Shown here piece by piece: positions 54,875-64,000 of a stretch of 64,000 bases of DNA. The translations under genes were made by a program, and so were the position numbers. Positions within the stretch are counted from its first letter, which is position 1. Every line of letters begins with the position of its first letter. The stretch is from Pseudomonas arsenicoxydans. Its GTDB lineage: Bacteria > Pseudomonadota > Gammaproteobacteria > Pseudomonadales > Pseudomonadaceae. The stretch is taken from positions 2,675,001 to 2,739,000 of the forward strand of contig NZ_LT629705.1 of the NCBI RefSeq assembly GCF_900103875.1, given 5' to 3'. The notes beneath the pieces were generated by a model. It was given only the letters and a program-made list of their open reading frames with translations. It ran no database searches and was not told where the DNA came from.

Positions 54875-55720
54875 TTAGCGAGTGCCACGACGGCTCATGA
54901 ACGCCAGGCGCTCGAGCAATTGCACATCCTGTTCGTTCTTCACCAGCGCGCCGGCCAGTGGCGGGATGGCCTTGGTCGGATCGCGTTCGCGCAGTACGGC
55001 TTCGCCGATGTTGTCGGCCATCAGCAGTTTGAGCCAGTCCACCAGTTCGGAGGTCGAGGGTTTTTTCTTAAGGCCGGGGACCTTGCGCACATCGAAGAAT
55101 ACGTCCAGCGCTTCGCTGACCAGGTCTTTCTTGATGTTCGGGTAGTGCACGTCGACGATCTTCTGCAACGTCACGCGATCGGGGAACGCGATGTAGTGGA
55201 AGAAGCAGCGACGCAGGAAGGCGTCCGGCAGCTCTTTCTCGTTGTTGGAAGTAATGATGATGATCGGGCGCTTCTTGGCCTTGATGGTCTCGTCGATCTC
55301 GTAAACGTAGAACTCCATCTTGTCGAGTTCTTGCAGCAGGTCGTTGGGGAACTCAATGTCGGCCTTGTCGATTTCGTCAATCAGCAGGATCACCCGCTCT
55401 TCGGACTCGAAAGCCTCCCAGAGCTTGCCCTTTTTCAGGTAGTTGCGGACGTCGTGGACTTTCTCGGTGCCCAGCTGCGAGTCACGCAGGCGACTGACCG
55501 CGTCGTACTCGTACAGGCCCTGATGCGCCTTGGTCGTGGACTTGATGTGCCAGGTGATCAGCTTGGCATTGAAGGATTCGGCCAGTTGCTCGGCGAGCAT
55601 GGTCTTGCCCGTGCCCGGCTCGCCCTTGACCAGCAGTGGGCGCTCCAGGGTAATGGCGGCATTGACCGCCAGCTTCAGGTCATCGGTGGCGACGTAGGCC
55701 TGGGTGCCTTCGAACTTCAT
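54875..55720 (-). CDS. MoxR family AAA+ ATPase
   Basis: The 281-residue AAA+ protein has Walker A GEPGTGKTMLAEQL, Walker B VILLIDEIDKAD, sensor 1 IIITSNNEKELPDAF and an arginine-finger segment FLRRCFFHYIAF. It is of MoxR type and compact. It probably forms a hexamer that works with the downstream VWA protein to remodel a client complex. It is the first gene of a two-gene unit; ATG 55718-55720 is the start. Confidence 0.92.
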   Translation of the reverse strand: MKFEGTQAYVATDDLKLAVNAAITLERPLLVKGEPGTGKTMLAEQLAESFNAKLITWHIKSTTKAHQGLYEYDAVSRLRDSQLGTEKVHDVRNYLKKGKLWEAFESEERVILLIDEIDKADIEFPNDLLQELDKMEFYVYEIDETIKAKKRPIIIITSNNEKELPDAFLRRCFFHYIAFPDRVTLQKIVDVHYPNIKKDLVSEALDVFFDVRKVPGLKKKPSTSELVDWLKLLMADNIGEAVLRERDPTKAIPPLAGALVKNEQDVQLLERLAFMSRRGTR

Positions 55721-55922
55721 CTGCTAATCCTCGAACGGTAACGCCGACCTGAACGGGGCAGGGCGGGGCGCAATAATTGTAGTTCCCGACTATAACGCGC
55801 AGGCCGGTCGACTGTGAACGCAGACGACTTATTCAGTCTCTGAATGGAGCGTCACATCTTGACTCAGTCTCGGCTGCTGGCCAGCATTGAGATATCGCCA
55901 TATTGGCGATAGCTTGCGAGGC

Positions 55923-56153
55923 ATGTCTACTCAATACCGATTTCGCGATACATACCGCATTCAGTTGCGTGAGAAGGATCATCCACCGCCTCATGTCCAC
56001 CTTACCGGTGGCGAGGTCGATGTGGTGCTGAGCCTGCACACCGTCGAAGTGATGGCCGGCAAGGCACCGCCGCTGATTATCAAGGAAGCACTGGAGTGGG
56101 TCAGAGCCCACCAAGTGCAACTGCTGGAGGACTGGAAACGATGTTACCCATGA
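55923..56153 (+). CDS. DUF4160 family small protein
   Basis: The 76-residue protein contains RIQLREKDHPPPHVHLTGGEVDVVL, the core of DUF4160 with its PPHVHV-like signature. It is often encoded with DUF2442 proteins. It overlaps the next gene by 13 bases, so the two are coupled. ATG 55923 follows a GAGG motif, and the frame upstream has no support. The pair is sometimes considered toxin-antitoxin-like; no activity can be read here. Confidence 0.8.
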   Translation: MSTQYRFRDTYRIQLREKDHPPPHVHLTGGEVDVVLSLHTVEVMAGKAPPLIIKEALEWVRAHQVQLLEDWKRCYP

Positions 56154-56644
56154 AACGACCACGGCTGGCGTCTGTGCAAGCGTTGCCGGATTATCGTCTC
56201 GACTTGACCTTTATCGACGGCCAGCAGCTAACCCTCGATTTGAGCCGCGACCTTCGCGCCTTTTCGGGACTGCAGCCGCTGCTGGAGGGAAGCGCCTTCG
56301 CCGGTGTAACCCTGGGCGACGATGGCTGGAGCGCCGAGTGGCCTGAACTGGATATCCAGATCGGCGCAGACACCCTTTATCTGGATGCTTTGGCACAAAA
56401 CGCATCGGACGAAAACACCCGGATCTTCATCGACTGGCGCGCTCGCACCGGTTTACCCCTGAGTCAGGCGGCCGAGGCGCTGGGCGTCAGCGCCCGCAGC
56501 ATCACGCGCTACAGCAGTGGCCGTGAAGCGGTGCCCCGTTCGTTGGCACTCGCTTGTTTGGGTTGGGATTTCCTCCAGCTGCAATCGAACCCGGCGCGGG
56601 CTGCCGAAGACACCGGTCGCTACACCGTGACGCGCAAACCTTAA
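56141..56644 (+). CDS. DUF2442 protein with C-terminal helix-turn-helix
   Basis: The 167-residue protein has a DUF2442 domain (about residues 8-90, with DLTFIDGQQLTLDLSRDL) fused to an HTH region (GLPLSQAAEALGVSARSITRYSSGREAVPRSL). The HTH suggests DNA binding and possible autoregulation of the DUF4160/DUF2442 pair. The first ATG (56141) is chosen because GGAGG lies upstream; a second in-frame ATG follows at 56150. It is convergent with the DUF748 gene. Confidence 0.8.
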   Translation: MLPMKRPRLASVQALPDYRLDLTFIDGQQLTLDLSRDLRAFSGLQPLLEGSAFAGVTLGDDGWSAEWPELDIQIGADTLYLDALAQNASDENTRIFIDWRARTGLPLSQAAEALGVSARSITRYSSGREAVPRSLALACLGWDFLQLQSNPARAAEDTGRYTVTRKP

Positions 56645-57717
56645 CCTGCTTCCGGCTTCGGTCGTTCATACCGGGCGTTGAATGCCTGGATGAAACCATT
56701 GCGTAAAATCTGCAAAAACGCACCGAACGCGCTGATATCTTGTCGATGCACATTGCCGCTCAGTTCAACCCGCGTTGCGAACTGGTTCTTGCCTTGATTT
56801 TTCAGCACGGTTTCGGAGCCACCGACGATGGCCTCCCAGATTGAACGAAATAGCCCTTTGTCCTTGTTTTCCACGTCCTGGTGCCAATTGAAAACGTCGA
56901 CGTCCTTCAACAGCGGTTTGATGTAGCCGGTCAATTTGGCCTTTTTGGCTTGCGCTTCAATCACTACATCGCCGTGACCGGCGTTGAAATCGAACTTGCC
57001 GTAGGCCGAGGCAAAGTCGTTCATGCGCTTGAGTTCGATGTCCTTGACCCGCAGGCGGAAATCGAAGTCTTCGAAATTGCTCATCGGGTCGAAGGTGGCA
57101 CTGGTCTCCAGTGGCGCGTGCCCCAGCAACAGCGCCTTGGCCTCGAAGCGGGCCTCGCGTTTACCTTCGGTATCGACCACGTTGGTCAGATTGAAAATGC
57201 TGGCGTTGACTTGAGTGGCGGTCATGTTGACGGGGGGAGTGGAGTTGAAATTGTGGAAACTGATTTTACCGTCGTAGATGCGCACTTCGTTCAAGGTGAA
57301 CGGCGCCAGTTTGCTCAACTGCGCCCGCCAGTCGGTGCCTTTACCGGTTTGGGAGTTCTGTTTGTTGGCGCCGCCGTCGACGAAGTTCACCTCGGGGTTG
57401 AAGAACTTCACTTCGGCCACCACGGCATGGTCATAGATCAGCGAATGCCAGCTGACAGCGAGGTCGACCAACGGCGCGTTGACGAACGGTACCGGCACCT
57501 TGCCTTCAACCTTGACGATTTTCAGTCCGTTGATTTTGTAGGCGCCGCGCCACCAGGCCAGATCCACGTCGGTCACCTGGCCTCGGTAATCGCCCATGTT
57601 CGCCAGTTTGTCGTTCAGGTAGTCACGCACCAGGTACGGCAGAGCGATATGCAGGGCAATCAGTACCACAGCGAGGCCGGCGAGGGTCCACAGGGGCCAA
57701 CTGTATCGACGTTTCAT
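56641..57717 (-). CDS. DUF748/AsmA-like inner-membrane protein
   Basis: The 358-residue protein has one N-terminal membrane helix (about residues 8-28, [21 protein letters not shown] in parts). The large periplasmic region resembles DUF748/AsmA-like repeats, including [20 protein letters not shown] and [25 protein letters not shown]. Such proteins are thought to take part in envelope lipid transport or outer-membrane maintenance. ATG 57715-57717 is chosen over the 29-codon upstream extension. It is divergent from cysK. Confidence 0.82.
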   Translation of the reverse strand: MKRRYSWPLWTLAGLAVVLIALHIALPYLVRDYLNDKLANMGDYRGQVTDVDLAWWRGAYKINGLKIVKVEGKVPVPFVNAPLVDLAVSWHSLIYDHAVVAEVKFFNPEVNFVDGGANKQNSQTGKGTDWRAQLSKLAPFTLNEVRIYDGKISFHNFNSTPPVNMTATQVNASIFNLTNVVDTEGKREARFEAKALLLGHAPLETSATFDPMSNFEDFDFRLRVKDIELKRMNDFASAYGKFDFNAGHGDVVIEAQAKKAKLTGYIKPLLKDVDVFNWHQDVENKDKGLFRSIWEAIVGGSETVLKNQGKNQFATRVELSGNVHRQDISAFGAFLQILRNGFIQAFNARYERPKPEAG

Positions 57718-57844
57718 GATGGCATTTCTCTGGCGTTGTAAAGCCATTGACTGCGCCGGACAGCGGACGTTCGACCTGACTGGACGACCAGCGGCAACAG
57801 GCATACCTTTGGGAGCTTATTCAACGCTGTACAAGGACCCAGCC

Positions 57845-58819
57845 ATGAGCCGTATTTACGCTGACAACGCCCATTCCATCGGCAATACGCCGCTGGTGCA
57901 GATCAACCGCATTGCCCCGCGCGGCGTGACCATCCTGGCCAAGATCGAAGGGCGCAACCCTGGCTATTCGGTCAAGTGCCGGATCGGTGCGAACATGATC
58001 TGGGACGGCGAAAGCTCCGGCAAACTCAAGCCTGGCATGACCATCATCGAACCGACGTCGGGCAACACCGGCATTGGCCTGGCGTTCGTTGCGGCGGCTC
58101 GTGGTTACAAACTGATGCTGACCATGCCGGCCTCCATGAGTATCGAGCGTCGCAAGGTGCTGAAGGCACTGGGCGCCGAACTGGTGCTGACCGAACCGGC
58201 CAAGGGCATGAAAGGCGCCATCGAGAAGGCGAGTGAGATCCTTGCCAGCGACCCGGCCAAATACTTCATGCCGGCGCAATTTGAGAACCCGGCCAACCCG
58301 GCGATTCACGAGAAAACCACCGGCCCGGAAATCTGGAACGATACCGACGGCGCGGTAGATGTGCTGGTGGCCGGGGTCGGAACGGGTGGAACCATTACCG
58401 GGGTATCGCGGTATATCAAGAATACGCAGGGCAAACCGATTATCTCGGTGGCGGTAGAGCCGGCGGTGTCGCCGGTGATCAGCCAGGCGATGGCCGGTGA
58501 TGAGATCAAGCCCAGCCCTCATAAAATTCAGGGCATTGGCGCCGGATTTGTCCCGAAAAACCTGGACTTGTCGATGGTCGACCGCGTTGAGCTGGTGACC
58601 GACGAGGAGTCCAAGGCCATGGCACTGCGCCTGATGCAGGAAGAGGGGATTTTGTGCGGTATCTCCTGCGGTGCCGCCATGGCGGTCGCGGTTCGCCTGG
58701 CCGAAACACCGGAAATGCAGGGCAAGACCATCGTCGTGATCCTGCCGGACTCCGGCGAGCGCTACCTGACTAGCATGTTGTTCAGCGATCTGTTTACCGA
58801 TCAGGAGAATGAACAGTAA
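57845..58819 (+). CDS. cysK: cysteine synthase A (O-acetylserine sulfhydrylase)
   Basis: The 324-residue PLP fold-type II enzyme has the Schiff-base lysine in [34 protein letters not shown] for substrate binding, and [18 protein letters not shown] for PLP phosphate. [14 protein letters not shown] near residue 230 is typical of CysK rather than CysM. It makes cysteine from O-acetylserine and sulfide. The ATG at 57845 gives the family start; the open frame extends 43 codons upstream without support. Confidence 0.95.
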   Translation: MSRIYADNAHSIGNTPLVQINRIAPRGVTILAKIEGRNPGYSVKCRIGANMIWDGESSGKLKPGMTIIEPTSGNTGIGLAFVAAARGYKLMLTMPASMSIERRKVLKALGAELVLTEPAKGMKGAIEKASEILASDPAKYFMPAQFENPANPAIHEKTTGPEIWNDTDGAVDVLVAGVGTGGTITGVSRYIKNTQGKPIISVAVEPAVSPVISQAMAGDEIKPSPHKIQGIGAGFVPKNLDLSMVDRVELVTDEESKAMALRLMQEEGILCGISCGAAMAVAVRLAETPEMQGKTIVVILPDSGERYLTSMLFSDLFTDQENEQ

Positions 58820-58859
58820 TAGCGATCGCGCCAGGTGTTCTTTTGATCGTATGGCCAAA

Positions 58860-58879
58860 GGGCTGATTCAGGTCAGCCC
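58860..58879 (+). terminator. possible terminator after cysK
   Basis: GGGCTGA (58860-58866) pairs with TCAGCCC (58873-58879) across a 6-base loop, 40 bases after the cysK stop. No T-run follows, so it may be only a stabilising hairpin. Confidence 0.45.
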
Positions 58880-59040
58880 CGGTTCAGGAGCCCTATGCTA
58901 ATAAGTGCTTTATTGCACAATCCTTAATACTGAATGTTTGGTTTGGCGGGTTTTTCTCGAGGCCGGTAATGTTTATCATGGCCGGCTGCCACGTCGGGTA
59001 AAAGGCGTTGTGCATAGAGCCTATTCTCAAGGAGTCATTG

Positions 59041-59979
59041 ATGACCTTTTCCTTAGCCGCGAAAGCGTCAGTGTTGTTGCTGTTCCTCGGCAGCACTCTC
59101 TATGTGCATTTGCGCGGCAAGGCGCGCTTGCCCGTCTTGCGTCAGTTCGTCAACCACTCCGCGTTGTTTGCGCCTTATAACGCCTTGATGTACCTGTTCT
59201 CCGGTGTGCCGTCCAAGCCCTATCTGGACCGCAGCAAGTTCCCGGAGCTCGACGTGCTCAAGGACAACTGGGAAGTCATCCGCGACGAAGCCATGCACCT
59301 GTTCGACGAGGGGTATATTCGCGCCGCCGAAAAGAACAACGACGCCGGTTTCGGTTCGTTCTTCAAGAAGGGCTGGAAGCGGTTCTACCTCAAGTGGTAC
59401 GACAAACCGCTGCCTTCGGCTGAAGCCTTGTGCCCGAAAACCGTGGCGTTGGTCAGCAGCATTCCCAATGTCAAAGGCGCCATGTTCGCGTTGCTGCCAG
59501 GTGGCAGTCATCTCAACCCGCACCGAGATCCGTTTGCCGGTTCCCTGCGTTATCACCTGGGGCTGTCGACGCCGAATTCCGATGATTGCCGCATCTTCGT
59601 CGACGGCCAGGTTTACGCCTGGCGCGATGGCGAAGACGTGATGTTCGATGAAACCTACGTGCACTGGGTCAAGAACGAAACCGAGAAAACCCGCGTCATT
59701 CTGTTCTGCGACATCGAACGACCGCTGAGCAATCGCGTCATGACGCGCATCAACCGCTGGATCAGCGGCCTGCTCGGTCGCGCCACGGCCCCTCAGAACC
59801 TTGATGATGAACGTGTTGGCGGGATTAACCAGGCTTACGCCTGGAGCAAGAACTCCAGCGACAAATTCAGTGGCGTAGTCAAACGCTGGAAACGCCGTAA
59901 TCCCAAGGCCTACCGCGTATTGCGGCCAGTGTTGGCGGTAGTGGTGTTGACGTTGTTGGGGTACTGGTTGTTCGGTTGA
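59041..59979 (+). CDS. lpxO: lipid A hydroxylase LpxO
   Basis: The 312-residue protein has an N-terminal membrane helix (about 7-22). The aspartyl/asparaginyl beta-hydroxylase domain shows the iron/2-oxoglutarate motif LLPGGSHLNPHRDPFAGSLRYHLGL and FDETYVHWVKNETEKTRVILF. A C-terminal membrane helix follows. This matches LpxO, which 2-hydroxylates a secondary acyl chain of lipid A at the inner-membrane cytoplasmic face. AAGGAG (59029-59034) supports ATG 59041. Pseudomonas often carries two lpxO paralogues, so the exact copy cannot be told. Confidence 0.87.
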   Translation: MTFSLAAKASVLLLFLGSTLYVHLRGKARLPVLRQFVNHSALFAPYNALMYLFSGVPSKPYLDRSKFPELDVLKDNWEVIRDEAMHLFDEGYIRAAEKNNDAGFGSFFKKGWKRFYLKWYDKPLPSAEALCPKTVALVSSIPNVKGAMFALLPGGSHLNPHRDPFAGSLRYHLGLSTPNSDDCRIFVDGQVYAWRDGEDVMFDETYVHWVKNETEKTRVILFCDIERPLSNRVMTRINRWISGLLGRATAPQNLDDERVGGINQAYAWSKNSSDKFSGVVKRWKRRNPKAYRVLRPVLAVVVLTLLGYWLFG

Positions 59980-59993
59980 GGCCAACCATGGAA

Positions 59994-60026
59994 TGAAAAA
60001 AACGCTCCTTGGGAGCGGTTTTTTTA
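59994..60026 (+). terminator. Rho-independent terminator after lpxO
   Basis: A-rich sequence, then CGCTCC-TTG-GGAGCG (about 60003-60017) and a run of T. The flanking A and T runs make it usable in both directions. Confidence 0.85.
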
Positions 60027-60169
60027 TGCGCGCTTGCTCGGACTTGTAACGGGCTCCTGTTTCCTGGGCTCTTCCGTCAAGCCATTGCAATTGTTGTCCC
60101 GCGCTGGTTATAGTCGGCGCTCGGTGGTTTCCTGAGCCACCGTTCTACCCATCAAAAAAAGATCAGCCC

Positions 60170-60334
60170 ATGCCTGCTTCCCTCATCAACGCGGTAGTCG
60201 ATTCAGCGGTCAACGCTGGCGTCGTGCCGTGCGGGAATGTGCAGCCTGCGCAGATCAGTCACTACCCCCCTCCTGTCAGTCGCACACCAGTGTGCGCGGT
60301 GGTTTCACCGCCAGGCGTTGGCTTCTCGGGCTGA
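60170..60334 (+). CDS. 54-residue upstream ORF with polyproline motif (putative leader peptide)
   Basis: ATG 60170 opens a 54-codon frame ending at TGA 60332-60334. It starts MPASLINAVVDSAVNAGVV and continues through an HYPPPVSRTPV segment and a later VSPPGVG. It ends about 98 bases before the EamA transporter start. PPP and PP motifs are known to stall ribosomes when EF-P is limiting. A small TTCG-loop hairpin (60387-60398) with a nearby T-rich run lies between it and the transporter. I have an impression from memory that similar peptides recur in Pseudomonas. The regulatory role is inference. Confidence 0.5.
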   Translation: MPASLINAVVDSAVNAGVVPCGNVQPAQISHYPPPVSRTPVCAVVSPPGVGFSG

Positions 60335-60431
60335 TCAGCTGCTTCTCTGCTGTTCCCCATGCCCGCCTGAAAAAACTACTGAACTTCAGCTTCGGCTGGA
60401 TTGGCTTTTTGCCTGACTACAGGTGGTATTC

Positions 60432-61295
60432 ATGTTTGTCCTTTCGAAACAATCCGCGCTCGCGGCGGCGTCCACGAGCCTGTTCGTTCTGCTTTGGAGC
60501 AGCGGGGCGATCTTCTCCAAATGGGGCCTGGCCCACGCGTCACCCTTTGCGTTTCTGCTGATTCGCTTCGTGATCGCCTTGTGTGGCTTGATGCTGCTGG
60601 TGCCGTTGCTCAAGCTGAAACTGCCCAAGGGCGGCAAACCGATGTTGTATGCAATGGCCACGGGCGTGGTGCTGCTGGGGGCTTATCAGATTTTCTATCT
60701 GTTGGCCCTGGACCTGAAAGTGACGCCCGGGATGATGGCCACGATCATGGGCGTGCAACCGATTCTCACGGTGGCGATCATGGAGCGGCAGCGCTCAGCC
60801 AGCAGAATGTTCGGTCTGATGCTGGGGTTGGCCGGGTTGATCATGGTGGTTTACCAGGGCATTGGTCTGGCCGGCATGTCGTTGGCCGGAATGCTCTTCG
60901 GTCTGTTGGCGCTGGCGAGCATGACGTTCGGCTCGATCATGCAGAAACGCATCACTGACAATCCCCTCGGCACGCTGCCGGTGCAGTACCTGGCAGGACT
61001 GTTGCTCTGCGGGATCTTCGTGCCGTTCCAGCCGTTTCATTTTGAACACAGCACCGGGTTCTTTGTGCCCGTGCTGTGGATGGGATTGGTGGTGTCGGTG
61101 CTGGCGACGTTGTTGCTGTACCGCTTGATCGCCCGGGGCAATCTGGTGAATGTCACCAGTCTGTTTTACCTGGTGCCGGCGGTGACGGCGGTCATGGACT
61201 ATCTGATTTTCGGTAATCGGCTAGCGGCATTGAGCATGCTCGGCATGCTGCTGATCATCATTGGTTTGGTGTTCGTGTTCCGTAAAACCGCTTGA
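60432..61295 (+). CDS. EamA/DMT family transporter
   Basis: The 287-residue protein has ten membrane helices in two EamA repeats (SSGAIFSKWGLAHASPFAFLLIRF in the first, split here; ILTVAIMERQR between repeats). It probably exports a small metabolite. ATG 60432 with AGGTGG upstream is preferred over GTG 60423. It is preceded by a 54-codon ORF and shares a two-way terminator with the convergent EamA gene. Confidence 0.86.
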   Translation: MFVLSKQSALAAASTSLFVLLWSSGAIFSKWGLAHASPFAFLLIRFVIALCGLMLLVPLLKLKLPKGGKPMLYAMATGVVLLGAYQIFYLLALDLKVTPGMMATIMGVQPILTVAIMERQRSASRMFGLMLGLAGLIMVVYQGIGLAGMSLAGMLFGLLALASMTFGSIMQKRITDNPLGTLPVQYLAGLLLCGIFVPFQPFHFEHSTGFFVPVLWMGLVVSVLATLLLYRLIARGNLVNVTSLFYLVPAVTAVMDYLIFGNRLAALSMLGMLLIIIGLVFVFRKTA

Positions 61296-61303
61296 AGCAA
61301 AAC

Positions 61304-61334
61304 AAGGCCCGGGGCATGCGCTCCGGGCCTTTTT
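61304..61334. terminator. bidirectional terminator between convergent EamA genes
   Basis: AAGGCCCGG (61304-61312) pairs with CCGGGCCTT (61323-61331), followed by TTTT on the plus strand. Confidence 0.88.
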
Positions 61335-61369
61335 CATTTGGCCAGCGCAATCTCAGTAGCGCCGCAGAA

Positions 61370-62278
61370 TTAGCGAGCAACTGCCTCTTTCGACTTCACC
61401 ACCGCAGGCTTCAACACCAGCCACAACGCCGCTGCAATCAACACCCCGCCGTACAGATGCGCCATCGACAGCGGTTCATCCAGCAACAACGCCCCCCACA
61501 GCACTCCGAACGGCGGGATCAGGAAGGTCGTGGTCATCGACTTCACCGGCCCGACCGAGCTGAGCAGGCGGAAGTAAACAATGTACGCCAACGCCGTGCA
61601 CACCAGGCCCAACCCCAGCAATGACAGCCAGACATTCCAGCCACCCCAGCTCGCAGGTGGCTGGGTAATCACGCTGTAACCGAACAGTGGCAGCAAAAAC
61701 AACGTGGCCCCCATCATGCTGCCCACCGCCGAAAGGCGACTGTCCAAACCGCCCGCGTGATCGAGCCAGCGGCGGGCCAGGAAGCCGGCGAAGCCGTAAC
61801 ACGTGGTCGCGAGCAGGCAGGCGAGAGCGCCCATCAGCAATTGCATGTCGAACGCCACCGGACCGGCACGGGTCAGGACGCCGACACCCATCAGGCCGAG
61901 CAGCACTCCGCCCAGCTTGGCGGCGGTGAGTTTTTCATGGAAGAACAGACCGCCGATCAGCACGCCCATCAGCGGCGTGGTGGCGTTGAAAATGGCCGAG
62001 TACCCGGCTGGCAATACCTGGGCGGCCACCGAATAGAGCGTCGCCGGAATGCCGGAGTTGATCACCCCCAAGAGCATCACTGTCTTGAGTTTGCCTTTGA
62101 AATCCCAGCTGATGCGCATCAACCCCAGAATCACCAGCAAGCCGACGGCGGCAATCGACACACGGAAAAAAGCCGTGGGGATCGAGCCAATCACCGGGGC
62201 GATGATGCGCATGAACAGGAAGCTCGCACCCCAAATCGCCGCCAGTGATAGTAAACGGAAAATATCGACGGGGTTCAC
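61370..62278 (-). CDS. EamA/DMT family transporter (YedA/RhaT-like exporter)
   Basis: The 302-residue protein has ten membrane helices. The first EamA repeat starts LAAIWGASFLFMRIIAPVIG, and the second contains ALAYIVYFRLLSSVGPVKS. GTG 62276-62278 has AAGGAG seven bases upstream and is preferred to the 24-codon extension. It is convergent with another EamA gene and divergent from aceK. The substrate is unknown. Confidence 0.86.
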   Translation of the reverse strand: MNPVDIFRLLSLAAIWGASFLFMRIIAPVIGSIPTAFFRVSIAAVGLLVILGLMRISWDFKGKLKTVMLLGVINSGIPATLYSVAAQVLPAGYSAIFNATTPLMGVLIGGLFFHEKLTAAKLGGVLLGLMGVGVLTRAGPVAFDMQLLMGALACLLATTCYGFAGFLARRWLDHAGGLDSRLSAVGSMMGATLFLLPLFGYSVITQPPASWGGWNVWLSLLGLGLVCTALAYIVYFRLLSSVGPVKSMTTTFLIPPFGVLWGALLLDEPLSMAHLYGGVLIAAALWLVLKPAVVKSKEAVAR

Positions 62279-62435
62279 GGTGTGCTCCTTGCTGGATGGG
62301 GACGAGAGTGTTGCCGAGCGCCTGATCGATGGCAACCGGAAAACGAGCAAATAATTGTGCTCGAAAATTACGCTTCTCCTGCACCCGGTTCACTGGCTAA
62401 GCTCAGGGCTTCCGAATTCCCGCAGAGGTCTCACC

Positions 62436-64000
62436 ATGCCGCAGCAATGGCCAGCCGCCGACATCGCCCGAATGATCCTCGATGGCTTTGACGATTACCG
62501 CGAGCATTTCCGGCAGATCACCGACGGCGCGCGAGCCCGCTTCGAGCAGGCCAAGTGGCAGGAGGCGCAAGTTGCCTCGGCCGCGCGGATTAATCTGTAC
62601 GAAGAGAAGGTCGGCGAAACGGTCGAGCGCCTGCACATCGCTTTTGACGCCGACACGCTGGACGTCAGCTGTTGGCCGTTGGTCAAAAGCGCCTACATCA
62701 CCCTGATCGACCTGCGTTTCGACGATGAACTGTCCGAAACCTGGTACAACTCGATTTTCTGCGGGCTGTTCAGCCATGACCTGATCAGCGACGGCTGCAT
62801 GTTCATCCACACCACCCGGCCGAGCCTGCGCCGAGCCCGCGCCGCGCAAACCCGTACCTACAAGCCTCAGGGGCAGTTGTCCGGCATGCTCGGGAGCATT
62901 TTTGCCGACTACCGGTTCAGCGAAGACTACGCCGACCTGGCCGGCGACCTGCGTCGTCTCGAAGCACAGCTGCGCGAAAACCTGCCGGACTGGGTCTGCA
63001 AGGACCCGGAACTGAGTGTCGAGTTGTTTTCCTCGGTGTTGTACCGCAATAAAGGCGCGTACCTGGTGGGGCGCATCTATACCCAGGATGAACAGTGGCC
63101 GCTGGTGATTCCGCTGCTGCACCGCGAAGGGCGCGGGATTCAGATCGATGCGCTGATCACCGATGAAGCGGACGTGTCGATCATCTTCTCGTTCACCCGC
63201 TCGTATTTCATGGTGGATGTGCCGGTGCCCGCGGAGTTCATCGGTTTTCTCAAGCGCATCCTGCCGGGCAAGCACATCGCCGAGCTGTACACCTCGATCG
63301 GTTTCTACAAACACGGCAAGTCCGAGTTCTACCGCGCGCTGATCAATCACCTGGCCAACACCGACGACCAGTTCATCATGGCGCCGGGTGTGCGCGGGAT
63401 GGTGATGAGCGTGTTTACCCTGCCGGGTTTCAACACCGTTTTCAAAATCATCAAAGACCGTTTCTCACCGTCGAAAAACGTTGACCGCGCGACGGTGATC
63501 GAAAAATACCGCCTTGTGAAGAGCGTCGACCGGGTCGGGCGCATGGCCGACACCCAGGAGTTCGCCGACTTCCGTTTCCCGTTGAGCAAATTCGATCCGG
63601 CGTGCCTGGAAGAACTGCTCGAAGTGGCGGCGTCCACCGTGTCGGTGGAAGGCGATACGGTGCTGATCCGTCACTGCTGGACCGAACGGCGGATGACACC
63701 GTTGAACCTGTATCTGGAAAACGCCAACGACGCACAGGTTCGCGAAGCCCTGGAAGATTACGGCCTGGCGATCAAGCAACTGGCGGCGGCGAACATTTTT
63801 CCGGGTGACATGCTGCTGAAGAACTTTGGTGTGACCCGTCACGGGCGCGTGGTGTTTTATGACTACGATGAGATCTGCTTCCTGACCGAGGCCAACTTCC
63901 GCCACATCCCGGAACCGCGCACGCCAGAAGACGAGATGGCGTCCGAGCCGTGGTACTCGATCGGGCCGCTGGACGTATTCCCCGAAGAGTTTCCGCCGTT
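62436..64000 (+). CDS. aceK: isocitrate dehydrogenase kinase/phosphatase, 5' part
   Basis: The frame stays open from ATG 62436 to the right edge (521 codons seen). It reads as AceK: an N-terminal regulatory region beginning [19 protein letters not shown], then [14 protein letters not shown], the ATP-loop region [21 protein letters not shown], and the kinase/phosphatase core with [29 protein letters not shown], read in parts. AceK phosphorylates isocitrate dehydrogenase to steer carbon into the glyoxylate shunt. The usual length is about 570-590 residues, so roughly the last tenth is missing from the window. Confidence 0.95.
   Translation, partial: MPQQWPAADIARMILDGFDDYREHFRQITDGARARFEQAKWQEAQVASAARINLYEEKVGETVERLHIAFDADTLDVSCWPLVKSAYITLIDLRFDDELSETWYNSIFCGLFSHDLISDGCMFIHTTRPSLRRARAAQTRTYKPQGQLSGMLGSIFADYRFSEDYADLAGDLRRLEAQLRENLPDWVCKDPELSVELFSSVLYRNKGAYLVGRIYTQDEQWPLVIPLLHREGRGIQIDALITDEADVSIIFSFTRSYFMVDVPVPAEFIGFLKRILPGKHIAELYTSIGFYKHGKSEFYRALINHLANTDDQFIMAPGVRGMVMSVFTLPGFNTVFKIIKDRFSPSKNVDRATVIEKYRLVKSVDRVGRMADTQEFADFRFPLSKFDPACLEELLEVAASTVSVEGDTVLIRHCWTERRMTPLNLYLENANDAQVREALEDYGLAIKQLAAANIFPGDMLLKNFGVTRHGRVVFYDYDEICFLTEANFRHIPEPRTPEDEMASEPWYSIGPLDVFPEEFPP

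Overview
The window looks like chromosomal DNA of a Pseudomonas, most likely of the P. fluorescens group. Reasons: high GC content with strong G/C third-position bias; dense short operons with ATGA-type overlaps; many copies of the GCGGGCTTGCCCGC palindromes typical of these genomes; and a gene order (aruR-aruS-permease-acyl-CoA genes-aruI-aruH-NAD(P)H oxidoreductase) that I recall from the P. aeruginosa arginine transaminase locus. There are no rRNA genes, no convincing tRNA, no CRISPR array and no prophage. The only clear mobile element is a complete group II intron.

Layout. 1-2.8 kb: a PotD-like periplasmic binding protein, a class II aldolase and a TetR regulator. 2.9-19.2 kb: an arginine transaminase (aru) cluster. 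It has a two-component system with its own small periplasmic binding protein, an amino acid permease preceded by a coupled leader peptide, an enoyl-CoA hydratase-like enzyme, an acyl-CoA dehydrogenase, an ADP-forming acyl-CoA synthetase, AruI, AruH, an aldehyde dehydrogenase and a quinone reductase-like flavoprotein. A hypothetical gene and a repeat-rich 0.8 kb stretch sit inside it (8.3-9.9 kb). 19.3-24 kb: a YegP-type protein and a GtrB/methyltransferase/GtrA/large membrane protein operon, probably for envelope glycan modification. 24-28.6 kb: two LysR regulators flanking a lone CHMI-type isomerase, then an MFS/EamA efflux pair. 29-44 kb: a glutamine synthetase-like ligase, an EptA-like phosphoethanolamine transferase, RNase D with YcgL, a 2-hydroxyacid dehydrogenase, a nitroreductase, YcgN, a degenerate metallopeptidase, a SpoU-type RNA methylase, an HNH protein, a spermidine synthase-like protein, a cyclic-nucleotide-binding protein and oligopeptidase B.

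43.9-46.8 kb: a group II intron with an LtrA-type reverse transcriptase/HNH protein. It is inserted between the probable promoter and the start codon of a conserved membrane protein gene. 46.8-53.6 kb: that membrane protein, a class II glutamine amidotransferase, a DUF2937 protein, a LysR regulator divergent from an MFS transporter, and the 5-oxoprolinase operon pxpABC. 53.7-64 kb: a MoxR/VWA pair, a DUF4160/DUF2442-HTH pair, a DUF748 membrane protein, cysK, lpxO, two convergent EamA transporters (one with an upstream 54-codon ORF containing a triple proline) and the 5' part of aceK, which runs off the right edge.

The best-supported themes are arginine catabolism through 2-ketoarginine with an unexplained CoA-ester branch, two candidate leader-peptide control devices, lipid A and envelope modification (EptA, LpxO, Gtr-type genes), and a recently mobile intron sitting in a 5' untranslated region. 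All functions come from reading motifs and gene order; no database search was possible.
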